The notes under the pieces are model-generated. The model searched no databases. It had not been told where the DNA came from and worked only from the letters and a program-made list of their open reading frames with translations. Below are positions 27,585-36,523 of a stretch of 64,000 nt of DNA, piece by piece (the stretch's first letter is position 1; every line of letters begins with the position of its first letter). This stretch comes from Novosphingobium sp. CF614 (GTDB lineage Bacteria; Pseudomonadota; Alphaproteobacteria; Sphingomonadales; Sphingomonadaceae), in contig NZ_FOOR01000009.1 in NCBI RefSeq assembly GCF_900113255.1, positions 1 through 64,000 of the forward strand. The letters are read 5' to 3'. Made by a program: the position numbers and the translations under genes.

Positions 27585-29686
27585 CGCATGAAGCCCACGC
27601 CCCGGACCGGATCGTTGATCTCGTCCCAGGCCGCCTTGAAGCCGGGTGCCTTCAGCGTTTCGGTGATCGTCTCGCACAGGCCGATGCCCTTGTCGGCCTG
27701 CTTGCTGCCCGCCACGATCAGCTTCGCCAGCATCTCGATATGCTCTTTCTCGCGATACCAGTACATTTCGGTGGCGTACTGGATGAGATCCCCGCCCGGC
27801 GGCAGGCTGGAGAATTCGATCGTTCCCGGCGTGTAGTCCGGCGGCGCCTCGTTGCGCATCCATTCGCCCAGGCGCGCCAGCAATCCGCCCCATTCTTCGC
27901 GCCGGCAGGACAAGGCGAAGCGGATCGGCGGATCGAGCGTGGGATTCTGGTGCCAGCGCTGGATTTCCGGAATCACGATTTGCGAAAGGAAGGGCCGGAA
28001 TTCGGTATCCTCGAAACGGTTCGCGCTGCCGCCGATGTCGAGCGCGATGAAGACCGGCCGCTGCGCGGCGGCCTGGCGCAGCGCGGCCTGGAACAGTCCG
28101 GCGACATGTTCATTGAAGGTCTGGCCGGCGACCAGCGGAAGCTGGTCCGCATGGGCCGGAAGATGGAGGTCCGCCACCGGTCCGGCCGCCGGCGAAGCGG
28201 CGGAAGCATCGCCGCCGAGCAGCGCGTTCAGCTCGGCGTTGAAGGCATCGAACGCTCCGGCCGGCTCGAACGGAATCCGCAGCTGCGGCACGCAGTCCAC
28301 CGCGCCGTTCGCCAGGCGGGCCGGGCTGCCGTCGCGAATGGCCCGCAGCAGGTCCACCAGCGAGCAGCCGCCCTGCCCGAACGAGGCGAAATCGATGTAC
28401 CGGATCTGATACCGCAGATAGGCGACGCTCGACATCGCCCATTTCAGGATGTGCGATTTCCCGCTGCGGGCCTCGCCCAGCAGCAGCGCCAGCGGTCCCT
28501 TGGGCGAAGCCTTGCGGCTCGGGTCCGCGACCCAGTTCGTCAGGGCCCGGCGCTGCGCCTGGAAATTGGCGGTGAACCGGGGCGAGTGCCCGCCTTCGGC
28601 ATCGAAGGGCACGCGGCTTTGCGCCACCTGGGCGGGATTGAACACCGGATAGCCGGCCGCCTCCGGCATCTCGGCCAGCGTCAGCACCGGCATGGCCCAG
28701 GACGGATCGGCCGGGTTGATGGCGGAACGCGCCGCCGTGACCGCCTCCTCCAGCATCCTGCCTTCAAGGCAATTGCGATAGAGGCCGACGATGAAGGCGC
28801 GGGCCACCTCGCCCCGGATATCCTCCTGCATGGCGATCACCGCCTTGCTGTCGTTGCTCAGGAACACTTCGGCCAGCGATTGCTGCCAGATCGCGTCGGG
28901 CGCCTGCTGGCCGGCCACGGTCGACTTGCAGGCGTTGAGGACGACGAGGTGGAACGGCGGCTTCCCCAGCGCGCCGATCTCGTCGACGGAGAAGGCATCG
29001 GTGCCGACGCCGTCGGCGGAGGCGGTCTGCAAGCGCGGCTCCAGGCCGGGGATGTGGTTCGCGTGGCCGCAGAAGTGCAGGATGGCCGGGCAATCCTCGG
29101 CAATCGCGCGAGACAGCCCGGCATTGGTGGCAGTGTCGATCACTTCCAGGTTGATGCTGCGGCCCCAGGGCACGAACAGTTCGCGAAGGGCCTGCAACTC
29201 CTCGGGCATGCCAAGGTCTTCGTTGTCGCCGGCGGCCCCGGACGCGGCCACCAGGCGCAGCGGCCAGGGTGGGGCCTGGGGTCCGGCGGCCACGGCGGGC
29301 TTTACCGAACGGACCCGGAAAACCCCGCGAGAGCGGGCCAGATAGTTGCCGCCGTGCGAATAGAGCAGTTCCCAGGGCAGGCCCGCCAGCCGTGACAGGC
29401 GCAGGCGGGCCGCATCGTCGGCGGCGCTGGACTTGTCGAAGTGGAGATAGATGCGCTCGGTGTCGGCCGCGGCCCGAAACGCCGTGGGCGCGTCCTGCGG
29501 GCCGAACAGCCAGCCATAGAGTTCGTTGCCGCTGGTCCTTGCCTGCAATGCGCCGGCAAAGGCGCTGCCGGCATTGTCGAAGACGGATGGATCGGGATCG
29601 GCGACGGTATCGTTCACCTGCGTGCCGTTGGCGAAGAGCGCATGGCGGCTCAGCCGATCGCCCGCGATTTCCATCCGGATCAGCAT
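27581..29686 (-). CDS. CHAT-domain cysteine peptidase with P-loop ATPase domain
   Basis: A 701-residue protein. Residues 1 to about 340 form a caspase-like CHAT domain: LPWELLYSHGG near residue 103, ILHFCGHANH with catalytic H208, and VVLNACKST with catalytic C253. IAMQEDIRG and the closing EEAVTAARSAI helix follow. Residues about 370-701 carry a P-loop ATPase with Walker A GEARSGKS (404-411) and a Walker B strand FIALD (D550). CHAT peptidases cleave partner proteins in bacterial immunity and death pathways. It is the first gene of a three-gene operon. MLIRMEIAG is taken as the start; ATG at 29674 is an alternative. Confidence 0.85.
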   Translation of the reverse strand: MLIRMEIAGDRLSRHALFANGTQVNDTVADPDPSVFDNAGSAFAGALQARTSGNELYGWLFGPQDAPTAFRAAADTERIYLHFDKSSAADDAARLRLSRLAGLPWELLYSHGGNYLARSRGVFRVRSVKPAVAAGPQAPPWPLRLVAASGAAGDNEDLGMPEELQALRELFVPWGRSINLEVIDTATNAGLSRAIAEDCPAILHFCGHANHIPGLEPRLQTASADGVGTDAFSVDEIGALGKPPFHLVVLNACKSTVAGQQAPDAIWQQSLAEVFLSNDSKAVIAMQEDIRGEVARAFIVGLYRNCLEGRMLEEAVTAARSAINPADPSWAMPVLTLAEMPEAAGYPVFNPAQVAQSRVPFDAEGGHSPRFTANFQAQRRALTNWVADPSRKASPKGPLALLLGEARSGKSHILKWAMSSVAYLRYQIRYIDFASFGQGGCSLVDLLRAIRDGSPARLANGAVDCVPQLRIPFEPAGAFDAFNAELNALLGGDASAASPAAGPVADLHLPAHADQLPLVAGQTFNEHVAGLFQAALRQAAAQRPVFIALDIGGSANRFEDTEFRPFLSQIVIPEIQRWHQNPTLDPPIRFALSCRREEWGGLLARLGEWMRNEAPPDYTPGTIEFSSLPPGGDLIQYATEMYWYREKEHIEMLAKLIVAGSKQADKGIGLCETITETLKAPGFKAAWDEINDPVRGVGFMR

Positions 29687-30051
29687 TTCCGGGCCCCGCC
29701 GCCAAGTCGCGCGAAATCGCCCCCGTGCAAACCCCTACCTCCCGTAAAGAACGCAAGCGGACAATGCGGCAAGTCAAACCGATTTGAAGACCCGTTGCCG
29801 TATTTCAATCGTCTACTCTGTCCCGATATATCAGAATAAACAAGTACCCCAATTCAGACAAACACTGTCATCCTCACCCACATCCTTGCCGAATTCATTG
29901 GATGCGACGAAACACGCGCCCGCCGAAAGGTTAACGGCGATATTACGATCGCCGGCCGGGGCCAAGGCAATGGTCCGCCCCGCTCCGAGGCTCCAACCGG
30001 AAGTTAACCGGTGCCAGGTAAGGGCGGTCCTCGAAGAGGAAGGACCGCGCC
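29687..30051. other. Divergent promoter region of the CHAT operon and JmjC-like gene
   Basis: This 365-base region separates two divergent genes and should carry both promoters. It contains several AT-richer patches (around 29790-29880) unlike the coding DNA around it, and an ACCGG/CCGGT inverted pair near 29996-30012. I see no gene or recognised operator. Confidence 0.5.
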
Positions 30052-30918
30052 ATGGACCGCCGCGTATTTCGGGATTCGGCAAAGGCTGTTTTGGCCGAGG
30101 CTTACCCTTGCCGATCCTGCAAGCTGGCGCACGCCCTGGCCGGCGAACCGCTGCTGACGCTCGGCGCGCTCGCCGAACTGGCCGCCGTGCTGCCGGCGGA
30201 CAGCATCGAATACAATCCCGGCGCCCTGCCGATCGGGATCGCCCCCGAGGATATCCCGGCAAGCGGCCTCGGCGTCGTCGAGACGATCCGCAACATCCGC
30301 GAGAGCGGATCGTGGGTGGTTCTCAAGCGCATCGAGCAGTCCGGCGCCTATGCCGCCTTGCTTGAGCGGATCCTTGGCGAACTCGCCGAAGTGGTCACGC
30401 CGCGCACCGGGGAGATGATGCGCCGCGAAGGCTTCATCTTCATCTCGTCACCCGATGCGGTGACGCCGTTTCACTTCGATCCGGAACACAACATCCTGCT
30501 TCAGCTCACCGGCACCAAGACCATGACGATCTTTCCCGCCGATGACGAGGCGATCAGCCCGCCCGGCGTGCACGAGGCGTTCCACATGGGCGAGCATCAT
30601 CGCAACCTGCAATGGCGCGAGCCTTTCGCCGAACGCGGCACCGCCTTCGCGATCGGCCCGGGCGAGGCGATCCATGTGCCGGTCAAGTCCCCGCACTGGG
30701 TGCGCGTCGGCCCCGATCCCTCGATCTCGCTGTCCATCACCTGGCGATCGCGCTGGAGCTATGCCGAGGCCGATGCCCGCGCCTTCAACCGGGCACTGCG
30801 GAAGTTCGGGCTGACGCCCCGCAGCCCCCGCCCCTTTCCCGCGCGCAACCTCGGCAAGGCGCTGGCCTGGCGCGCGCTGAGCCGGGCCAGGACGGCGCTG
30901 CGTTCGAAATCCGACTAG
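30052..30918 (+). CDS. JmjC/cupin-like Fe(II)-2OG oxygenase
   Basis: A 288-residue cupin_8/JmjC-like protein. The iron-binding pair H141 and D143 is in TPFHFDPEHN, followed by LQLTGTKTMTIFP, where the second Lys typically contacts 2-oxoglutarate. A later histidine, H208 or H215, in AIHVPVKSPHWV completes the facial triad. Related bacterial proteins hydroxylate peptides, ribosomal proteins or small molecules. The substrate is unknown. It is transcribed away from the CHAT operon and ends seven bases before the convergent MarR gene. Confidence 0.8.
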   Translation: MDRRVFRDSAKAVLAEAYPCRSCKLAHALAGEPLLTLGALAELAAVLPADSIEYNPGALPIGIAPEDIPASGLGVVETIRNIRESGSWVVLKRIEQSGAYAALLERILGELAEVVTPRTGEMMRREGFIFISSPDAVTPFHFDPEHNILLQLTGTKTMTIFPADDEAISPPGVHEAFHMGEHHRNLQWREPFAERGTAFAIGPGEAIHVPVKSPHWVRVGPDPSISLSITWRSRWSYAEADARAFNRALRKFGLTPRSPRPFPARNLGKALAWRALSRARTALRSKSD

Positions 30919-30925
30919 CTGCGGG

Positions 30926-31390
30926 TCATGGCTCTCCGGCCGCACGATCCCCCACGGCGGGCGCGGCGACGGGTTTTCGCGTGAGATTGAGCCTTATCTT
31001 CTCGAGAATCTCCAGCAGCAGGAGCTTGTCCTGTTCGGATACGCCCTCGAGCGCGCAACCGGAGGTTTCCTCCGCAAGCGGTCGGAGCTGGTCCACCAGC
31101 TGCTCTCCGCGCTGGGTCAGGAACAATCGCCAGGCCCGCCGGTCGGCCGGATCGCCGCGCCGCTCGACGAGGCCGGCGTCCTGCATGCGGTCGATCATGC
31201 GGCCCGCCGTGATCGGTTCGACCTCCAGGATATCCGCCAGGCCGCCCTGGCGGATGCCTTCCTGGTTGCACAGGACGCTCAGCACTTGCCATTGCGGCCG
31301 CGTCACGCCGATCGCGCGCGCCCGCTGATCGAAGGCGCGCCGCATCAGCCGCGAAACCTGCGCCATGACCGTACCGATCTTGCGTTCCAT
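30926..31390 (-). CDS. MarR family transcriptional regulator
   Basis: A 154-residue winged-helix regulator: VTRPQWQVLSVLCNQEGIRQGGLADILEVE forms the first helices and recognition region (about residues 30-60), and the wing DRRAWRLFLTQRG near residue 90 is diagnostic. MarR proteins are dimers that lose DNA binding when a ligand attaches. No target is obvious; the convergent JmjC-like gene and the upstream enolase are neighbours only. The ATG at 31390 is preferred because MERKIGTVMAQVSRLMRR is a normal start. Confidence 0.9.
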   Translation of the reverse strand: MERKIGTVMAQVSRLMRRAFDQRARAIGVTRPQWQVLSVLCNQEGIRQGGLADILEVEPITAGRMIDRMQDAGLVERRGDPADRRAWRLFLTQRGEQLVDQLRPLAEETSGCALEGVSEQDKLLLLEILEKIRLNLTRKPVAAPAVGDRAAGEP

Positions 31391-31433
31391 CGGGCCTGAA
31401 GTAATCGGCCGGCTTTCCCTTGGCCAGCCCAAT

Positions 31434-31457
31434 CTTGCCCCCCGTGCAGGGGGCAAG
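31434..31457 (-). terminator. Terminator of eno
   Basis: A 9-bp perfect stem (CTTGCCCCC at 31434-31442, GGGGGCAAG at 31449-31457) with a six-base loop lies about 20 bases after the eno stop. It is followed on the minus strand only by ATTGG, so the U-run is weak. Confidence 0.55.
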
Positions 31458-31477
31458 CCTTCAAGGCGAGGGTCGTG

Positions 31478-32812
<1,335 letters not shown>

Positions 32813-32821
32813 CTAAGCAGG

Positions 32822-32846
32822 GGAACTTCGCCTGACAAGTTGCGTT
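32822..32846 (+). promoter_or_regulatory. EcfG-type general stress promoter
   Basis: GGAAC (32822-32826), 16 bases, then CGTT (32843-32846). This matches the alphaproteobacterial EcfG consensus of GGAAC, 16-17 bases, then CGTT. It points toward the four-gene operon 32976-34884, whose products are of the type found in general stress regulons, leaving a 5' leader of roughly 120 bases. Confidence 0.65.
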
Positions 32847-32890
32847 GCAGCATTATTATCATGCAAGTTGTGTTACTCTGTCCGCACATT

Positions 32891-32934
32891 GCCTATATGG
32901 GGCCTATATGGGGGCCTACATGGAGCCTATACGG
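32891..32934 (+). repeat. Four 10-bp direct repeats in the stress-operon leader
   Basis: GCCTATATGG occurs at 32891 and 32902, GCCTACATGG at 32914 and GCCTATACGG at 32925. The 11-12-base spacing keeps all copies on roughly one face of the helix. They lie between the EcfG-type promoter and the first gene, so they could be regulator sites or transcript structure. Confidence 0.65.
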
Positions 32935-32975
32935 GAGGCACCCCAAGCGCAGGGCTCGAAAGGAAGGAAACCGTC

Positions 32976-33482
32976 ATGGTCGACCCCACTGGAAACGGCA
33001 CGGAAAACGCCAAGAATCACTTCACCAAGGCCATGGAGGAAGCCAAGGCCGCGGCGCAGGCGCTGGCCGATGAATGCCGCGAAAAATTCACCCAGACCAA
33101 GGACGAATGGTCGGGAGAGGCCAAGTCCAAGTCCGGCGAAGCCAAGGAGAAGGCGGGCGCCTTCGCCGGCGAAGTCAAGGTCAAGGCCGCCGAATACGCC
33201 AACGAGGGCAAGGCGCGCACCAGCCAGGCGATCGTCGGCCTGTCGAAGATCATCGACGACAATGCCGGCCTGATCGACGAGAAGGCCGGCGCCAAGTACG
33301 GCGACTATGCCCGCTCCGCCGCGAAGTCCATGCAGGACGCCGCCGCCAGGCTCGACGAGAAATCGCTGGATGACCTGGGCGCGGACGCCAAGGAATTCGT
33401 GCGCAAGAGCCCCGGCCTCGCGGTCGGCATGGCGGTCGCGGCCGGTTTCCTGGTCGGCCGCATGTTCAAGAAAAGCAAATAG
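32976..33482 (+). CDS. Stress protein with LEA/CsbD-like repeats and membrane anchor
   Basis: A 168-residue protein. The first two thirds are charged, helical, Lys/Ala/Glu-rich repeats (EAKSKSGEAKEKAG and similar), like LEA or CsbD-type stress proteins. The C terminus has an FVRKSPGLAVGMAVAAGFLVG segment with glycine spacing, followed by RMFKKSK, the membrane anchor pattern of ElaB/YqjD/DUF883 proteins. It is probably anchored in the inner membrane, facing the cytoplasm. AGGAAGGA precedes the ATG. First gene of the EcfG-controlled operon. Confidence 0.75.
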   Translation: MVDPTGNGTENAKNHFTKAMEEAKAAAQALADECREKFTQTKDEWSGEAKSKSGEAKEKAGAFAGEVKVKAAEYANEGKARTSQAIVGLSKIIDDNAGLIDEKAGAKYGDYARSAAKSMQDAAARLDEKSLDDLGADAKEFVRKSPGLAVGMAVAAGFLVGRMFKKSK

Positions 33483-33509
33483 GATCGCGCCGGCCCTTTC
33501 ACCAAGACG

Positions 33510-33953
33510 ATGCAGCAATCCCAGAACGATCCGGCCCAGAACGATCCGGCCCAGAACGATCCGGCCCAGAACGATCCGGCCGCCCACGATCTGACGCCCC
33601 TCGCCGATCCGGTCGAGGGGCTTTCGTTCGCGGACGACCTGCGCCTGCTCGCCGATGAGGCGAAGGCGCTGGCCCAGGCCGAATTCGCGTTCCAGAAATC
33701 CCGTGCGGCCTATGCCGGGGCGGAGAGCAAGACCATTTCCCTGCTGCTGCTGGTGGCGGCCATGTTCGTGTTCTTCGCGCTGATGGCGCTGGTGACGGGC
33801 ACGGTGATCGCGCTGGGCCCGGTGCTGGGGCCCTGGGGCGCGATGGCCTGCGTCACGCTGGGACTGCTGCTGCTGGCCGGCGCCTGCGCGCTTTCGGCCA
33901 GGTCGCGACTCAAGCGGATGATCGCCCTCCTTTCCAACGACCGGGGCGCGTGA
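33510..33953 (+). CDS. Phage holin superfamily 3_6-like membrane protein
   Basis: A 147-residue protein with a disordered N terminus, a cytoplasmic helix (EGLSFADDLRLLADEAKALAQAE), and two strong hydrophobic helices (residues about 75-100 and 105-130). It belongs to the Actinobacteria holin-X/Phage_holin_3_6 group, which is chromosomal in many bacteria and gives no evidence of phage. Residues 5-24 are four copies of a five-residue unit from the DNA repeat at 33521-33580. The stop overlaps the next start (TGATG). Confidence 0.75.
   Translation: MQQSQNDPAQNDPAQNDPAQNDPAAHDLTPLADPVEGLSFADDLRLLADEAKALAQAEFAFQKSRAAYAGAESKTISLLLLVAAMFVFFALMALVTGTVIALGPVLGPWGAMACVTLGLLLLAGACALSARSRLKRMIALLSNDRGA
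33521..33580 (+). repeat. Four perfect 15-bp tandem repeats in the holin-like gene
   Basis: CCAGAACGATCCGGC is repeated exactly four times with no spacer. The unit is a multiple of three and adds five residues (QNDPA) per copy without shifting the frame, so copy number could vary between strains by slippage. It lies in the disordered N terminus, just after the start codon. Confidence 0.95.
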
Positions 33954-34306
33954 TGGGCAAGCTGGCAACCCCAACCCTGGCCGACCGCGTCCTGGCCGAC
34001 CGTGCCGCGCGCGACGCCGCCCGCGCCGCCTTCGACGAGCATTACGGCGCCCTCAAGGCCGATATCGAGGAGCGCGGCGTCGCCGGCCGCATCGCCGACG
34101 AAGCGATGGAACAGGCAAAGGAGGCGTTCGACGAAGCCGTGGCCGTGGCCGTTGCACATCCCGGCGCAGTCGGCGGCGTGGTCGGCGGAACCATCGCCGC
34201 GCTGATGCTTTGGATACTGCGAAATCCGATCATCGCCCGGATCGAGCGAATGCTCGGGCCCGCGATGGACAAGACCGATGGACCAGACCAAGGAGCCGGA
34301 CAGTGA
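33953..34306 (+). CDS. Small membrane-anchored hypothetical protein
   Basis: A 117-residue protein with a charged helical N-terminal part (VLADRAARDAARAAFDEHY) and one membrane segment (residues about 70-90) rich in small residues. A basic amphipathic end follows. It resembles small stress-operon membrane proteins of sphingomonads; I cannot name a family with confidence. The ATG overlaps the preceding stop (TGATG), and the end overlaps the next gene by GTGA. Confidence 0.65.
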   Translation: MGKLATPTLADRVLADRAARDAARAAFDEHYGALKADIEERGVAGRIADEAMEQAKEAFDEAVAVAVAHPGAVGGVVGGTIAALMLWILRNPIIARIERMLGPAMDKTDGPDQGAGQ

Positions 34307-34884
34307 CCAAAACTGATCCCACCAAGCCCAGCACGACCAAGCCCGGCACGACCAAGCCCGACACGAGCGCCAAGCAGGCCAGCAACGTCGTTCCCCTGCC
34401 GGCCGTCATCCCCCGGCGCCCCTCTGAAAAAGTCGTGGCATTCGTCAAGAAGCATCCGGTCCTGACCATGACCGGCGCCATCGCCGCCGGCCTGGCCGTC
34501 AGCGCCGCGATCCCCCGCAGGACGAGCCGGGGAATCCTGCGAAAGGCGTTCCACTTTGCCGAACTGGCCGGTGCCACCACCATGATGCTGGGCGGACAAG
34601 CGGAAAAGAAAACCCATGCGCTGGGCCGGAGCGCGCGCAAGCAGGCGTCGAAACTGGCCGACAGCGGTGAAAAGGCCGCCGACCTGACCGCCGCCAGGCT
34701 CGAGAAGTACGGAATGGCCGCAATCGCCGCCGCCAGCGCGCTGGGCCGTTCGACGGCGAAGCGGGCGGGCAGGCTGGGCGATGCCGCCGCTGCCGAGGCG
34801 ACGAAAGCCGGTGATGCCGCATCGGGGCGATCGCACAAGATCATGGCCGCGGCGAGTGATCTCAAACATCGCCTGATGCCTTGA
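34303..34884 (+). CDS. Hypothetical membrane-associated protein with TKP repeats
   Basis: A 193-residue protein. It begins with a low-complexity Thr-Lys-Pro region (residues about 5-25), then KHPVLTMTGAIAAGLAVSAA, a likely membrane helix after a Lys/His-rich segment. The rest is Ala-rich helices to the end. The GTG start at 34303 overlaps the previous stop, and AGGAG lies 8 bases upstream. It is the last of four coupled genes of the stress operon and probably works in the envelope with them. Confidence 0.65.
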   Translation: MTKTDPTKPSTTKPGTTKPDTSAKQASNVVPLPAVIPRRPSEKVVAFVKKHPVLTMTGAIAAGLAVSAAIPRRTSRGILRKAFHFAELAGATTMMLGGQAEKKTHALGRSARKQASKLADSGEKAADLTAARLEKYGMAAIAAASALGRSTAKRAGRLGDAAAAEATKAGDAASGRSHKIMAAASDLKHRLMP

Positions 34885-34936
34885 TCGGCGCCTTTTACCC
34901 CAGTTCATTGATCGGAACTCTTGTTTTCCTTGCTTT

Positions 34937-35056
34937 CGTCATCGCGAGCCGCCGTTAGGCGGTGTGGCAATCCAGAGTGTCGGCCCAGAGTGCCGGCCAG
35001 GGCGGTTTTGTACTGCCCTGGATTGCTTCGGCGGCTTCGCCGCCTCGCAATAACGA
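34937..35056. repeat. REP-like intergenic element with inverted ends
   Basis: The outer ends CGTCATCGCGAG and CTCGCAATAACG face each other. Inner segments GGCAATCCAG and CTGGATTGC form a second inverted pair. A relative occurs at 41203-41297. This layout is common between genes of sphingomonads. Together with the flanks it fills the gap between the stress operon and the DUF4170 gene, where no gene is seen. Confidence 0.6.
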
Positions 35057-35060
35057 GCGG

Positions 35061-35098
35061 GGGAATGAGTCTCGCTTCAAGAGATTTGGTATTATTGC
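35061..35098 (+). repeat. Dispersed 38-bp repeat, copy 1
   Basis: ATGAGTCTCGC (35065-35075), 10 bases, then TTGGTATTATTGC (35086-35098). Related copies lie at 55891-55932 and 56731-56771, in the same order and spacing. It adjoins the REP-like element to its left. Confidence 0.6.
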
Positions 35099-35202
35099 TA
35101 ATGATTTTCAACACCTGGACAAGGCTGCGATCGGCTCTTGCCCCGCGCCCTCGCTAAAATTATAGGGGCCGCTTCTCCCACTCAGGAAAGCGGCCTTCTT
35201 CC

Positions 35203-35424
35203 ATGCAGAAGCTCCATCTCGTCATGGGCGGCCGGGTCAAGGACCCGCGCAGCCTCGAATTCGTCGATCTCAAGGCGATGGACCTCGTCGGCGTCTATCC
35301 AGATTTCGCCTCGGCGGAAGAAGCCTGGCGCGCTTCGGCCCAGCGCACGGTCGACGACGCGGAAATGAAATACGTGATCGTCCATTTGCACCGCCTGCTC
35401 GAACCGGAGCTTCCCAAGGGCTGA
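35203..35424 (+). CDS. DUF4170 family protein
   Basis: A 73-residue protein that matches DUF4170 along its length: QKLHLVMGGRVKDP at the start, VDLKAMDLVGVYPDF in the middle, and YVIVHLHRLLEPE at the end. The family is almost confined to alphaproteobacteria. Its function is not known. It is a single-gene unit between repeat elements and supports the taxonomic placement. Confidence 0.88.
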   Translation: MQKLHLVMGGRVKDPRSLEFVDLKAMDLVGVYPDFASAEEAWRASAQRTVDDAEMKYVIVHLHRLLEPELPKG

Positions 35425-35645
35425 AGGAGCAAGGGCCGCCGCCCTGGCCCAGGTTGAAAGGGAAAAGTGCCGCGCCAAGCCCCCCTCTCGCTGACCACAT
35501 CGTGCTCAAAATCCGCACACACCCCGCGATCAGAGCCCGATATGCTTCGGCAAGTTCGGGGCGAGCGGGTCTGGATCGCATTTCGGTTCCTTGCTTCTGC
35601 CAGGCCCGCACCGCCGACGGGGCCATCGGGCTTGACTGAGCTTAT

Positions 35646-35658
35646 AACCAAATTGGTT
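35646..35658. promoter_or_regulatory. Palindrome AACCAA-A-TTGGTT
   Basis: Two six-base arms around one central base lie in an AT-rich island (about 35640-35690) about 105 bases before a small ORF and 205 before the gene at 35864. It looks like an operator for a dimeric regulator. Nothing else in the region 35425-35763 has coding character. Confidence 0.4.
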
Positions 35659-35763
35659 TCTAATGTCAAGGTAAAAGTGCATAAACGGCTCTTTCCTGGA
35701 CACCGGGACCTCGCGTCGCACCCGTCCCCTTCCGGGTTTGGGGAAAGCGGTCGCGACCGACGC

Positions 35764-35886
35764 ATGATGCATTTCGAAATCTGCATGGGCCTGGGCGGAG
35801 TTGCGACGTTGAGTATGGCAGGCGGCATGCTACTGCTCGCCAAGCGTGGGCAGGAGACCGGCCGTGGATCATTATTACGAAGTTGA
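35764..35886 (+). CDS. Small ORF, possible single-span membrane peptide
   Basis: ATG at 35764 opens a 40-residue frame with one hydrophobic stretch (GLGGVATLSMAGGMLLLA, about residues 9-26) followed by a basic tail. Its end overlaps the start of the next gene by 23 bases, so it could be a translationally coupled partner. The ribosome-binding site is weak. It may be only a leader frame. Confidence 0.3.
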   Translation: MMHFEICMGLGGVATLSMAGGMLLLAKRGQETGRGSLLRS

Positions 35887-36403
35887 ACAGGGCGTGGCGG
35901 TGACAGGCGGTCCGCGCATCGGAATGTGTACGACCACATTGTATAATTGCCTGGGGGTCGCGGCTGTCGGCAAGGGTTCTCGGCGGGGCGGTCTGTATCA
36001 CTATCCGTCATTGTGCCGGGACAAGAGCTATGTCGTTGTGACCTTGACGCGGATGCTCAACAACGTCTTGCCGGACTGGGTCGGGATCACGCCCGCGGCG
36101 ATAGCGAGCGCCACGTCCGTTCCGACCAATTTCGACAAAGGTTCGGACCCGAAGGACATCGACTGGCTGAAAACCACGGTCCAGAAGCTGGCGCCGTCCG
36201 CCAAGGTCTTCGTCCTGGACGGCAAACGCACGGCGACGCTGTTCTGGGACGGACAATGGAAATACAACGAATTTCCATCTGCGGCGCCAGCGGAGATACG
36301 GCCGCGAATGTCGGCCATCCCCAACGTCATCACCGGGCGGCCGCAAAATGGCGATGCCTGGGCTTACGGCATCGACGTGGAACTGAACGAGGTCGAAGAC
36401 TGA
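35864..36403 (+). CDS. Protein with CheD/CNF-like Cys-His pattern
   Basis: A 179-residue protein from GTG at 35864, chosen because AGGAG lies seven bases upstream. Near the N terminus the pattern LYNCLGVAAV (C29) followed by GGLYHYP (H46) resembles the catalytic strands of CheD and of CNF1-type glutamine deamidases, where a Cys after a small loop is followed by GG-x-x-H and Pro. A second cysteine, C22, is close. The rest (ITPAAIASATSVPTN, WDGQWKYNEFP) is unfamiliar. There is no signal peptide and no chemotaxis gene nearby. Assignment to the fold is an inference from motifs. Confidence 0.5.
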   Translation: MDHYYEVEQGVAVTGGPRIGMCTTTLYNCLGVAAVGKGSRRGGLYHYPSLCRDKSYVVVTLTRMLNNVLPDWVGITPAAIASATSVPTNFDKGSDPKDIDWLKTTVQKLAPSAKVFVLDGKRTATLFWDGQWKYNEFPSAAPAEIRPRMSAIPNVITGRPQNGDAWAYGIDVELNEVED

Positions 36404-36480
36404 TACCGGTTCCGATCCCTCGTCCCCGCCCCTTCCGGGGGGCGAGCCATGGCCGACGAAAATCCGACGTTCGATCGACT

Positions 36481-36509
36481 CGTCATCCCGGGTTTGCCCC
36501 GGGATGACG
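36481..36509. terminator. Bidirectional hairpin between convergent genes
   Basis: A perfect 12-bp stem (CGTCATCCCGGG at 36481-36492, its complement at 36498-36509) with a five-base loop lies 77 bases after the CheD-like gene and 15 bases after the greA stop. Good candidate to end both transcripts, though without a U-run. Confidence 0.6.
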
Positions 36510-36523
36510 AAGCGCGAATGGTT

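Noticed and set aside
23103..27836. A 1577-codon open frame on the plus strand opposite the STAND gene
   Set aside because: Arg/Gly/Gln-rich composition with no domain; it is the complementary frame kept open by high GC content.
22602..27893. A 1763-codon reading of the STAND gene starting at 27893
   Set aside because: The first 103 residues are a frame-shifted shadow of the CHAT gene, and the ATG at 27584 forms the same ATGA overlap as the next junction.
33510..33953. Prophage remnant suggested by a holin-like gene
   Set aside because: This holin superfamily is common in chromosomal stress operons, and no other phage gene is present.
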